Below are positions 1 to 5,683 of a stretch of DNA of 11,639 bases, piece by piece. The stretch's first letter is position 1. Each line of letters begins with the position of its first letter. This stretch comes from Lachnospiraceae bacterium UBA6998. Lineage in GTDB: Bacteria > Bacillota > Clostridia > Lachnospirales > Lachnospiraceae. Position numbers and translations under genes: made by a program. The stretch lies in NCBI GenBank assembly GCA_002448395.1, contig DJXS01000133.1, forward strand, positions 1-11,639, given 5' to 3'. The notes below the pieces were generated by a model that searched no databases, was not told the DNA's origin, and saw nothing but the letters and a program-made list of their open reading frames with translations.

Positions 1-5
1 GGCAT
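1..5 (-). CDS. Start of an unidentified divergent gene (only the first codons in window)
   Basis: On the minus strand an ATG lies at 5-3, preceded by a full AGGAGG (17-12) with a 6-base spacer, which is an ideal Shine-Dalgarno arrangement. The gene runs leftward out of the window; only Met and part of a second codon (CC, compatible with Pro) are visible, so nothing can be said of its product. It matters because it makes positions 6-752 a divergent control region shared with the DeoR-family gene at 753. The first copy of the 52-bp periodic array begins only 11 bases upstream of its ribosome site. No clear sigma-A promoter for it was found between 20 and 120. This call rests on the start signal alone. 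Confidence 0.55.
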
Positions 6-27
6 TAATTCCCTCCTCGCTGCGTGA

Positions 28-499
28 TAAGTGTAATCTCTGCGTTTTATATTTGTACCTATGATCTTTCGGGCGTTGTAATTGCTCTTCCACCTTTTTT
101 GTTTTGCAATTAGCTTTTTAAAGACCCCGATAATTGCTATTCTGATTTTTCTTTATTGCACCTACCTTTTTTTCATTTTTTTAATTGCAAACTTGTTCCT
201 GGCATATTACCACTTATTTTCTCGGTCAATTTATAAGTGTTCTTCCGCAATCATTGATTCCGCAATTAAAACAATCCGAAAAAGATAAGTGCTTAATTCA
301 CATTTTTGATTTGCAATTAAGCAGGTTGTTAAAGTGGCTAGTGCATATCTCTAATAGTTTGATCTGCACTTATTTGAGGTCCGCGCAAATAAGTGCGCTT
401 TTAAATTCTCCGCCTTGTACTTATTCAAGCTGTGCTCATCTAAGTGCATAGTTTCATTTTTCATGTCTACACTTACCCCAGCCCTTATAAAACTAAATG
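28..499. repeat. Degenerate 52-bp-period array of inverted hexamer arms
   Basis: Nine copies of a 34-35 bp degenerate repeat are separated by 17-19 bp unrelated spacers. Each repeat begins TAAGTG or TAATTG (starts 28, 79, 131, 182, 234, 286, ~338, 390, 441; a weaker TAAATG at 494). It continues with 22-23 pyrimidine-rich bases, usually starting with C and ending TTG or TG. It ends with CACTTA, CAATTA, CACCTA, TACTTA or TACCTA (starts 56, 107, 159, 211, 263, 314, 367, 418, 470). Successive arm starts differ by 51-53 bp throughout. The copy at ~338 has a one-base-short arm (TAGTG, 339-343). The tract is AT-rich, has no credible ORF, and its period is not a multiple of three, so it is not a coding repeat. 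The period is close to five helical turns, which would put all arms on one DNA face. A multi-site protein-binding region is the likeliest role; a decayed CRISPR-like or iteron-like array is less likely. Confidence 0.8.
366..396. repeat. Perfect 11-bp inverted repeat inside the array
   Basis: GCACTTATTTG (366-376) and CAAATAAGTGC (386-396) are exact reverse complements separated by 9 bases. This is the most symmetric pair of arms in the 52-bp array: symmetry extends beyond the hexamers CACTTA and TAAGTG by two to three bases on each side. It may be the highest-affinity site of the array, or a hairpin if transcribed. A run of T (399-402) follows but is interrupted, so it is a poor intrinsic terminator. 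Confidence 0.7.
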
Positions 500-705
500 C
501 ATCGATACCGTTATACCCTTTTCTGTGGAATTCGTTTCCTGCGAACGCAGAAGAATTTTGCCGGTGAAAGAACAACACCAGATATAGACATTATTCATGA
601 TAGATCAGAAAATGTAAAGCTCCGCGCGACCCGAAAGCGCCAAGCGTCTTGCCGACGCTTATTACTTATGAACGTAAGAGCCCCCACATCATTCCACTGC
701 AAATA
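500..705. other. Intergenic stretch between array and deoR-type promoter
   Basis: No convincing gene lies here. An ATG at 497 opens an 80-codon frame that runs through the promoter and ribosome site of the next gene and has no Shine-Dalgarno, so it is not called. A compact dyad lies at 642-660: AAGCGTC, loop TTGCC, GACGCTT, a perfect 7-bp stem. It has no T-tract, so it is more likely an operator or RNA hairpin than a terminator. No riboswitch or T-box core was recognised. Confidence 0.5.
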
Positions 706-714
706 TGCTATAAT
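706..714 (+). promoter_or_regulatory. Extended -10 promoter of the DeoR-family gene
   Basis: TGCTATAAT (706-714) is a consensus extended -10 element of sigma-A type. No good -35 stands 17-18 bases upstream (around 685-691), as is common when the TGN extension is present. Transcription would start near 721, giving a leader of about 30 bases with AAGGAGG at 738-744, 8 bases before the ATG at 753. That ribosome site is followed at once by CCTCC (746-750), its own complement. Confidence 0.6.
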
Positions 715-752
715 TCAAATTACAAACAAAATCCATTAAGGAGGTCCTCCGC

Positions 753-1508
753 ATGCGCAGAAAAGAAGACCGCACCAGCCAGATTCTGGCGCTTTTAGTA
801 CAAGAAAAGAAAATAGAAGTCGCCGAGCTCTCAGCGCATCTGGGCGTCTCCCAGGTCACGGTCCGCAAGGATCTGGACGCCATGGAGGCGCAGGGCCTGA
901 TCACCAGAGAGCACGGCTTCGCCGTCCTGTCCAGCACGGATGATATCAAGGGGCGCCTGGCCTACCACTATGAGGAAAAGAAAAAGATCGCTCTGCGCGC
1001 GGCAGAGCTTGTGAAGGACGGCGACACCATTATGATCGAGAGCGGCAGCTGCTGTGCGCTTCTCGCCGCGACATTAGCAGAACTCCGCACCGGTATAACC
1101 ATCATCACCAACAGTGCCTTCATCGCGGATTACATCCGCCGCTCCTCCGATTTCCAGATCATTCTTCTGGGCGGCATTTACCAGCAGGACGCCCAGGTCA
1201 TGGTGGGACCCATGGTGCGCCAATGCGCGGAGAATTTCTGGGTCGACCGCTTCTTTATCGGCGTGGACGGCTGGTCCGCGCGGGCCGGTTTTACTAATCA
1301 GGACCAGATGCGCGCCCAGGCTGTTCGCGACATGGCAAGACAGGCGGATCAGGTCATCGTTCTGACGGAATCTGAAAAGTTTGACAGACACGGCACAGTT
1401 CCGCTGAATCTGAAAGATCAGGTGAAGGCCGTCATCACGGATCAAAATATTGAGGAGCAGATCGTCACCGAACTTACTGCCCGAGGAATAGAAGTACTGT
1501 CAAGCTGA
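753..1508 (+). CDS. DeoR-family transcriptional regulator
   Basis: This 251-residue protein is a normal-length DeoR/GlpR-type repressor. Residues ~5-55 form the winged helix-turn-helix, with the family pattern AELSAHLGVSQVTVRKDLD followed by the wing (GLITREHGFA). Residues ~75-235 form the DeoR sensor domain, which resembles sugar-phosphate isomerases: GDTIMIESGS (90-99) for the phosphate site, then TNS, LGG and a GVDG segment followed by QDQMRAQAVRDMA. Family members usually respond to phosphorylated sugars or related metabolites; the ligand here is unknown. The start is fixed by AAGGAGG (738-744). It is followed after 34 bases by a CoA-transferase gene on the same strand, so that enzyme and itself are its probable targets, and perhaps the divergent gene at the left edge. 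The family assignment is firm; the targets are inferred. Confidence 0.92.
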   Translation: MRRKEDRTSQILALLVQEKKIEVAELSAHLGVSQVTVRKDLDAMEAQGLITREHGFAVLSSTDDIKGRLAYHYEEKKKIALRAAELVKDGDTIMIESGSCCALLAATLAELRTGITIITNSAFIADYIRRSSDFQIILLGGIYQQDAQVMVGPMVRQCAENFWVDRFFIGVDGWSARAGFTNQDQMRAQAVRDMARQADQVIVLTESEKFDRHGTVPLNLKDQVKAVITDQNIEEQIVTELTARGIEVLSS

Positions 1509-1542
1509 TATGCACACGGTATGAAAAGGAGCGCAAACCCAA

Positions 1543-2877
1543 ATGAATTATTACGACGAATACCGCAGCAAACTAAAGACTCCGGAGCAGGCCGTCCGCT
1601 GCATAAAGAGCGGCGACTGGGTTGACTACGGCACCAATGTCTGTTTCCCGACTCTCCTCGACAAGGCACTGGCCGCCCGCCGCGATGAGCTGACCGATGT
1701 CAAAGTCCGCGGCAATCTGGCTTTTGGCCCGGTCGAGATCGCGGAATGCGACCCCTTGCGGGAGCACTTCATTTACAACAGCTGGCACTGCTCCGCTTAC
1801 GAGAGAAAACTCTGCGACAGAGGCCTGTGCAATTATATCCCGATGATCTTCAGGAATGTGGTGCCCTATTACCGCCACTTCCTGAATGTGAACGTCGCGA
1901 TGATGTGCGCCACTCCGATGGACAGGCACGGCTACTTCAACCTCTCCTGTGCGGCAGGAATTGCCAAAGGGATCCTGCGGGATGCAGACATCGTGATCCT
2001 GGAGATCAACGAGCACCTGCCCTACATATATGGCGGCTTTGACGAGAGTATCCACATCTCCGAGGTCGACTTCGTCGTGGAGGGTAAACATCCGCCGCTT
2101 CCGGAATTTCCGATCGCGCCGCCTTCCGAGGCAGAGAATATGATCGCCGACCACATCATACCTTATATACAGAGCGGTGCGACGCTGCAGCTTGGCATAG
2201 GATCACTTCCCGGCGTCATCGGTTCCAGGCTCTCACAGTCCGACGTCAAGGATCTTGGTATGCACACGGAGCTCTGCGGGGACGCTTATTACGAACTGTT
2301 CAAGGCGGGCAAACTCACTAACCGCTGCAAGACTTACCAGCCCGACAAAGGTGTCACAGGCATGGTCTTCGGATCACGTACACTCTATGACTGGGTGGAC
2401 CGCAATCCGGGCGTCATTATTGAGCCGCTGGAGTATGTCAACGCAGCTGAGACGATCGCCAAGCACCAGAACATGATTTCCATCAACAGTTGCATCTCCG
2501 TGGATCTCTACGGGCAGGTCAACGCTGAGAGCGCTGGACTGCGGCACATCAGCGGGACCGGTGGGTCTCTGGACTATCTGACCGGCGCGGCAATGAGCCG
2601 CGGTGGAAAGGCATTCATCTGCATGACTTCTACCCACAAAGAAAAAGACGGCACTCTCCGTTCCCGGATCCTGCCGCACTTTAACGGGGAAATCGTGACG
2701 AACCCCCGCAGCCAGAGCTATTATATTGTCACCGAATTCGGCGCTGTCAATCTTACCGGGCGCACCACTTGGGAGCGGGCAGAGATGCTTATCAGCATTG
2801 CGCACCCCGACTTCCGGGATGAACTGATCCGCGCCGCGCAGGAGCAGAAGATCTGGATCCGATCCAACAAACGATGA
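1543..2877 (+). CDS. Acetyl-CoA hydrolase/transferase family CoA-transferase (butyryl-CoA:acetate type)
   Basis: The 444-residue protein matches the class I CoA-transferases that move CoA between acetate and butyrate, 4-hydroxybutyrate or similar acids in the anaerobic cytoplasm. The N-terminal domain (to ~190) carries [18 protein letters not shown] and PMDRHGYFN. The C-terminal domain carries [10 protein letters not shown] and DLGMHTEL, whose Glu243 should be the catalytic glutamate that forms the glutamyl-CoA thioester. Next come GQVNAESAG and SGTGGSLD, with [13 protein letters not shown] near the end. From memory the family has Gln where this protein has Ser342 (GTGGS against the usual GTGGQ), and its N-terminal substrate region differs from characterised butyryl enzymes, so the acyl substrate is uncertain. 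AAGGAG (1526-1531) sits 11 bases before the ATG. It forms a probable operon with the upstream DeoR-type gene. Expected role: the last step of acid formation or acid re-uptake. Confidence 0.85.
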   Translation: MNYYDEYRSKLKTPEQAVRCIKSGDWVDYGTNVCFPTLLDKALAARRDELTDVKVRGNLAFGPVEIAECDPLREHFIYNSWHCSAYERKLCDRGLCNYIPMIFRNVVPYYRHFLNVNVAMMCATPMDRHGYFNLSCAAGIAKGILRDADIVILEINEHLPYIYGGFDESIHISEVDFVVEGKHPPLPEFPIAPPSEAENMIADHIIPYIQSGATLQLGIGSLPGVIGSRLSQSDVKDLGMHTELCGDAYYELFKAGKLTNRCKTYQPDKGVTGMVFGSRTLYDWVDRNPGVIIEPLEYVNAAETIAKHQNMISINSCISVDLYGQVNAESAGLRHISGTGGSLDYLTGAAMSRGGKAFICMTSTHKEKDGTLRSRILPHFNGEIVTNPRSQSYYIVTEFGAVNLTGRTTWERAEMLISIAHPDFRDELIRAAQEQKIWIRSNKR

Positions 2878-2934
2878 CACGGGGACGGTTCTTCTGACAT
2901 TTAAAAAGTTGTCAGAAGAACCGTCCCCTTGTCA
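2875..2934. repeat. Long perfect palindrome (REP-like element) between convergent genes
   Basis: The arms 2881-2899 and 2910-2928 are exact 19-bp reverse complements (core GGGGACGGTTCTTCTGACA) around a 10-base loop. After one mismatch (2880/2929) five more pairs follow (TGACA 2875-2879, TGTCA 2930-2934). It fills the whole gap between the CoA-transferase stop, which lies in the outer stem, and the permease stop (TAA, complement of 2936-2938). There is no T-tract on either strand, so it is not a classic intrinsic terminator, though such a stem could still protect both 3' ends. From memory, palindromes beginning GGGGACGGTTCTT are dispersed in many bacterial genomes and are linked to REP-associated transposases; this was not verified here. 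Confidence 0.8.
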
Positions 2935-2935
2935 A

Positions 2936-3712
2936 TTACCCGGCAAGTTCCATGATCGTCTTCACAAGGAATATAGTCAGCACCAGCAGCATTACCGGTT
3001 TGACGACCGCTCCGCCCTTCTTATCGAAGAAGGAGACGCCAATCCAGTTTCCGGCGATATTGCAAAGTCCTGCCATGATGCCCAGCGGGATCAGTACAGT
3101 TCCATTTATGAGGAATACCACCAACGACGTGACGTTAGTTGTCATGTTGATAGCTTTTGTCAGCCCATTCGCTTCTTTCAGCGTAAGATGCGCCACAGAA
3201 GTGAGCAGCAGGATCAAAAAGGTTCCGGTCCCGGGTCCGTAGAATCCATCGTAGACGCCGATCACAAACGCGATCACACAGCTCAGGGCGCAGGTCTTTC
3301 TGAAGCTGTAAGGCCCTCTCTCCACATCGAAGTTCTTGGTCCGCAATACGAACCAGGCTGTGACGGGGAGAATGAAGAGCATCAGTATTTTGAATGACTC
3401 ATTGCTGATGAGAAGGCTGATATGAGCGCCCGTATATGAGCCTGCAAGTGCAAAGACAACTGCGAACACCGCCATCTTGAAGTTGATATATCCTTCCCTG
3501 GCGAATCTGTATGTCGCAGTTGTCGTTCCCATGCAGGAACTCATCTTATTGGTTCCGATCGCCTCATGGGGCGGCAGGCCGACCAGCATGTACACAGGCA
3601 GGGTGATCAGTCCCCCGCCTCCCGCTATCGCATCCACGATTCCGGCAACGAAAACGGCCGGGAAGACCGGCCAGTATTTGAGCAGCGTCTCTATAATTGT
3701 TGATAAGATCAT
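2936..3712 (-). CDS. TauE/SafE-family membrane permease (probable anion exporter)
   Basis: The 258-residue integral membrane protein has about eight hydrophobic segments and the internal duplication typical of TauE/SafE (DUF81) transporters. The first half has GIVDAIAGGGGLITLP (residues ~24-39) followed by the conserved AIGTNK (51-56). The second half has the matching GFYGPGTGT (156-164), followed by an alanine/asparagine-rich helix with TKAINMTTN. Family members export sulfite, sulfoacetate or other small organosulfur or carboxylate anions; the substrate here cannot be told. The ATG at 3712 is preceded by GGAG five bases upstream. It is transcribed leftward from its own promoter (3778-3807) and ends against the palindrome at 2875-2934. 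No sulfur-metabolism gene lies beside it. Confidence 0.9.
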   Translation of the reverse strand: MILSTIIETLLKYWPVFPAVFVAGIVDAIAGGGGLITLPVYMLVGLPPHEAIGTNKMSSCMGTTTATYRFAREGYINFKMAVFAVVFALAGSYTGAHISLLISNESFKILMLFILPVTAWFVLRTKNFDVERGPYSFRKTCALSCVIAFVIGVYDGFYGPGTGTFLILLLTSVAHLTLKEANGLTKAINMTTNVTSLVVFLINGTVLIPLGIMAGLCNIAGNWIGVSFFDKKGGAVVKPVMLLVLTIFLVKTIMELAG

Positions 3713-3750
3713 TTATTCTCCATATTCTGACTTGATAGTAAATCGTCCGG

Positions 3751-3769
3751 GCTTGCATTTCCTGCAAGC
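3751..3769. promoter_or_regulatory. Operator candidate: 7-bp inverted repeat in divergent promoter region
   Basis: GCTTGCA (3751-3757) and TGCAAGC (3763-3769) are exact complements around five bases. The dyad overlaps the proposed -35 of the rightward promoter and lies at the start of the leftward transcript. CTTGCAT recurs at 3808-3814 beside the leftward -35. The position suits a shared operator, or a 5'-end hairpin on the permease mRNA. Confidence 0.4.
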
Positions 3770-3780
3770 ATGCCTAGAAT
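3753..3780 (+). promoter_or_regulatory. Candidate promoter of the flavin-reductase-like gene
   Basis: TTGCAT (3753-3758), a 16-base gap and TAGAAT (3775-3780) make a plausible sigma-A promoter reading right. It overlaps the leftward promoter, so the two would compete. The ribosome site is AGAGG (3822-3826), 8 bases before the ATG at 3835. Confidence 0.4.
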
Positions 3781-3807
3781 ATAAGTCATAACACAATTTT
3801 TTGTCAA
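3778..3807 (-). promoter_or_regulatory. Promoter of the TauE/SafE-family gene
   Basis: On the minus strand a perfect TTGACA (3807-3802) is followed after 18 bases by TATATT (3783-3778), or after 17 by TTATAT. The start would be near 3771, giving a ~60-base leader that begins with the dyad at 3751-3769. Confidence 0.6.
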
Positions 3808-3834
3808 CTTGCATAAAAGAAAGAGGTACCCACA

Positions 3835-4401
3835 ATGAGAATTAAGCTGAACATCACGGAAGGAATCTTCCCGATGCCCGTATTAATGATCGCAACCTAC
3901 AATGAGGACGGCACCGTAAACGTTATGAACGCCGCCTGGGGCACGATGCAGGAGAGAAATACTGTCGCTCTTAACCTCACGGAGAGCCACAAGACTGTGA
4001 AGAATATCAAGAATAAAGGTGCTTTTACTGTAAGCATCGCAGATGCCGCTCATGTTGTTGAAGCTGACTATTTCGGCGTCGAATCCGGCAACAAGGTTGG
4101 GGACAAATTTGCCCGCAGCGGTCTTACCGCCAGTAAGGCAGAATGTGTGGATGCACCTGTCATCAACGAATTCCCTCTGTGCCTTGAGTGTGAATTTATC
4201 GAATATCAGGACAACGAATACGGCGTCGGCGTGATTGGCAAAGTCGTAAATGTTACCGCAGATGAGAGTGTCATGGTAAATGGAAAGCTCGACATGTCCC
4301 TGGTGGGCGCGATCGCTTTTGACCCTTATACACATGGATACTATAAGGTTACAGAGCGCGTAGGCGAAGCCTTCAAGGATGGATTGAAGCTCAAGAAATA
4401 G
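3835..4401 (+). CDS. Flavin-reductase-like FMN-binding protein
   Basis: The 188-residue soluble protein fits the flavin reductase-like split-barrel family (DIM6/NTAB, Flavin_Reduct). It opens with PMPVLMIATYNEDGTVNVMNAAWG (shown here as the span ~13-36): a short strand, a turn and the FMN-phosphate region. HKTVKNIKNKGAFTVSI (52-68) follows, then the usual late segment GKVVNVTADESV. Family members bind FMN and reduce flavins, quinones or small electrophiles with NAD(P)H, or simply act as small flavoproteins; no partner oxygenase is present here. It has its own ribosome site (AGAGG, 3822-3826) and ends 13 bases before a strong terminator, so it is probably a one-gene unit. It is divergent from the permease gene, sharing a ~120-base control region. 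Confidence 0.85.
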   Translation: MRIKLNITEGIFPMPVLMIATYNEDGTVNVMNAAWGTMQERNTVALNLTESHKTVKNIKNKGAFTVSIADAAHVVEADYFGVESGNKVGDKFARSGLTASKAECVDAPVINEFPLCLECEFIEYQDNEYGVGVIGKVVNVTADESVMVNGKLDMSLVGAIAFDPYTHGYYKVTERVGEAFKDGLKLKK

Positions 4402-4414
4402 AGAAGCATATAAA

Positions 4415-4458
4415 GGCGCATCGGACAGGGGTCAATGTCCGGTGCGCCAACTCTTTTT
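4415..4458 (+). terminator. Intrinsic terminator of the flavin-reductase-like gene
   Basis: GGCGCATCGGACA (4415-4427) pairs with TGTCCGGTGCGCC (4436-4448). This gives 13 bp with one G-T pair and an 8-base loop, followed by AACTCTTTTT. It is a good Rho-independent terminator reading right. Confidence 0.85.
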
Positions 4459-4485
4459 GACCAAAACAGCACACAAAAACACAAT
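4457..4485 (+). promoter_or_regulatory. Candidate promoter of the threonine aldolase gene
   Basis: TTGACC (4457-4462), 17 bases, then CACAAT (4480-4485) give a recognisable but weak sigma-A promoter directly after the preceding terminator. A separate promoter is expected because that terminator is strong. AGGAG at 4521-4525 stands 9 bases before the ATG at 4535. Confidence 0.4.
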
Positions 4486-4534
4486 CCTGTGATAGTCTTT
4501 AACATGAAGACAAATAACACAGGAGTCCATAAAT

Positions 4535-5617
4535 ATGAATCAAAATACAGCCCCCGCCAAACTTTTCTTCGCCTCCGACTACATGGAAGGCGCCCACCCT
4601 CTGATCCTACAGCGGTTTATGGAGACAAATCTTCTCCATACTGTCGGTTACGGAACCGATGAATTCTCGGAATCAGCCCGCGCGAAAGTCCGGAAAGCAT
4701 GCAATGCTCCCGATGCTGACGTCTATTTTCTTGTCGGCGGGACACAGACCAACGCCACCGTGATCGGGTCCATCCTTCGCCCTTACCAGGGCGTGATCGC
4801 AGCCGAGACCGGTCATGTCAGCACACACGAGGCAGGCGCGATCGAAGCCGGCGGCCACAAAGTCATTGCGTTGCCTCAGCTGAACGGAAAACTTGACGCC
4901 GATACCATCGAGCGCTGCATTCAGGGCTACTGGGACGACGCCAATCACGAGCATATGGTCATGCCCGGCCTGGTCTATATTTCCCAGCCCACTGAATTCG
5001 GCACACTTTATTCACTGGAGGAATTGACGAAGATCAGCGAAACCTGCCGCAAGCACGATGTTCCTCTTTATGTCGACGGCGCAAGGCTCGCCTATGGCCT
5101 GGCATGCAAACAGAATGATGTAACACTCCCCGACCTGGCTCGCCTGTGTGACGCCTTCTACATCGGCGGAACCAAGTGCGGCGCGCTGTTCGGCGAGGCA
5201 GTAGTCCTGCCCCGGCATGATTTTATCCCGCATTTCTTCACGCTGATCAAACAGAACGGTGCCCTGCTGGCCAAGGGAAGAATTGCCGGGATCCAGTTTG
5301 AGACTCTGTTTTCAGAGGCACCGGGATTTGCAGCGTCAGCTGACGCCCCTCTCCTTTACGAGGAGATCGGCCGGAACGCGATCGACGCGGCGGATCGAAT
5401 CCGCACGGCGCTTGTCGAAAAAGGATATGAAATCTCTTTTGAGTGCCCCACAAACCAGCTCTTTATCACTGTGGATGACACGCAAAAGGAGCGCCTTGAA
5501 GCGCTCCTTGAACTGAGTTTCTGGGAAAAACTACCGGACGGACGCACGGTCCTTCGCATCTGCACCAGCTGGGCAACCGACAGCAGCGATGTGGATAAAC
5601 TGATCGAAATTTTGTAA
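4535..5617 (+). CDS. Low-specificity threonine aldolase family, PLP enzyme
   Basis: The 360-residue protein is a fold-type I PLP enzyme of the beta-eliminating lyase/threonine aldolase group. These enzymes cleave L-threonine or L-allo-threonine to glycine and acetaldehyde in the cytoplasm. Visible landmarks are FASDYMEGAHP at the start, GYGTDEF (38-44), LVGGTQTN (66-73) for the cofactor phosphate region, ETGHVSTHEAGA (91-102) with the ring-stacking His, YVDGARLAYG (179-188) with Asp181 facing the pyridine nitrogen, and IGGTKCGA (210-217) with Lys214 as the Schiff-base lysine. Family members usually read DN after the initial FxS; here it is SDY, a small departure. It has its own ribosome site and terminator and is probably monocistronic. 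Threonine aldolase is the best call, though other aldolases acting on beta-hydroxy amino acids cannot be excluded. Confidence 0.88.
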   Translation: MNQNTAPAKLFFASDYMEGAHPLILQRFMETNLLHTVGYGTDEFSESARAKVRKACNAPDADVYFLVGGTQTNATVIGSILRPYQGVIAAETGHVSTHEAGAIEAGGHKVIALPQLNGKLDADTIERCIQGYWDDANHEHMVMPGLVYISQPTEFGTLYSLEELTKISETCRKHDVPLYVDGARLAYGLACKQNDVTLPDLARLCDAFYIGGTKCGALFGEAVVLPRHDFIPHFFTLIKQNGALLAKGRIAGIQFETLFSEAPGFAASADAPLLYEEIGRNAIDAADRIRTALVEKGYEISFECPTNQLFITVDDTQKERLEALLELSFWEKLPDGRTVLRICTSWATDSSDVDKLIEIL

Positions 5618-5647
5618 AAATGACACCGTAACTATAGAAGCGGCATC

Positions 5648-5683
5648 AGTGAGTCAGAGGATTTTCCTCCGGCTCACTTTTTT
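5648..5683 (+). terminator. Intrinsic terminator of the threonine aldolase gene, overlapping the degV-type 3' end
   Basis: AGTGAGTC-A-GAGGA (5648-5661) pairs with TCCTC-C-GGCTCACT (5665-5678). One mismatch and one G-T pair interrupt it, and the loop has three bases. TTTTTT follows to 5683. On the other strand the T-run is the last lysine codons of the DegV gene, and the stem contains that gene's stop (5676-5674). Confidence 0.85.

Noticed and set aside
82..288. 68-codon hydrophobic frame starting at TTG
   Set aside because: It has no ribosome site, and its Phe/Leu richness follows from T-rich DNA. It runs through the 52-bp array, whose arms recur in different frames because 52 is not a multiple of three.
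185..451. 88-codon frame starting at TTG across the array
   Set aside because: It has no ribosome site or recognisable domain and lies wholly within the non-coding periodic array.
28..475. Bona fide CRISPR array
   Set aside because: Repeats agree only at their ends, spacers are 16-19 bp, and there are no cas genes in view. It is annotated as a degenerate repeat array instead.
497..739. 80-codon frame before the DeoR-type gene
   Set aside because: It lacks a Shine-Dalgarno and overlaps the TGCTATAAT promoter and the ribosome site of the next gene.
2909..3397. 162-codon plus-strand frame downstream of the CoA-transferase
   Set aside because: It is antisense to the TauE/SafE-family permease, begins inside the palindrome, and is Gln/His/Ser-rich, as expected from the complement of membrane-protein codons.
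4485..4524. Possible stem hiding the aldolase ribosome site (TCCTGTG with CACAGGA)
   Set aside because: The 7-bp pairing spans a 26-base loop, and the upstream arm overlaps the proposed -10 and start region, so it may not be transcribed. Chance is a sufficient explanation.
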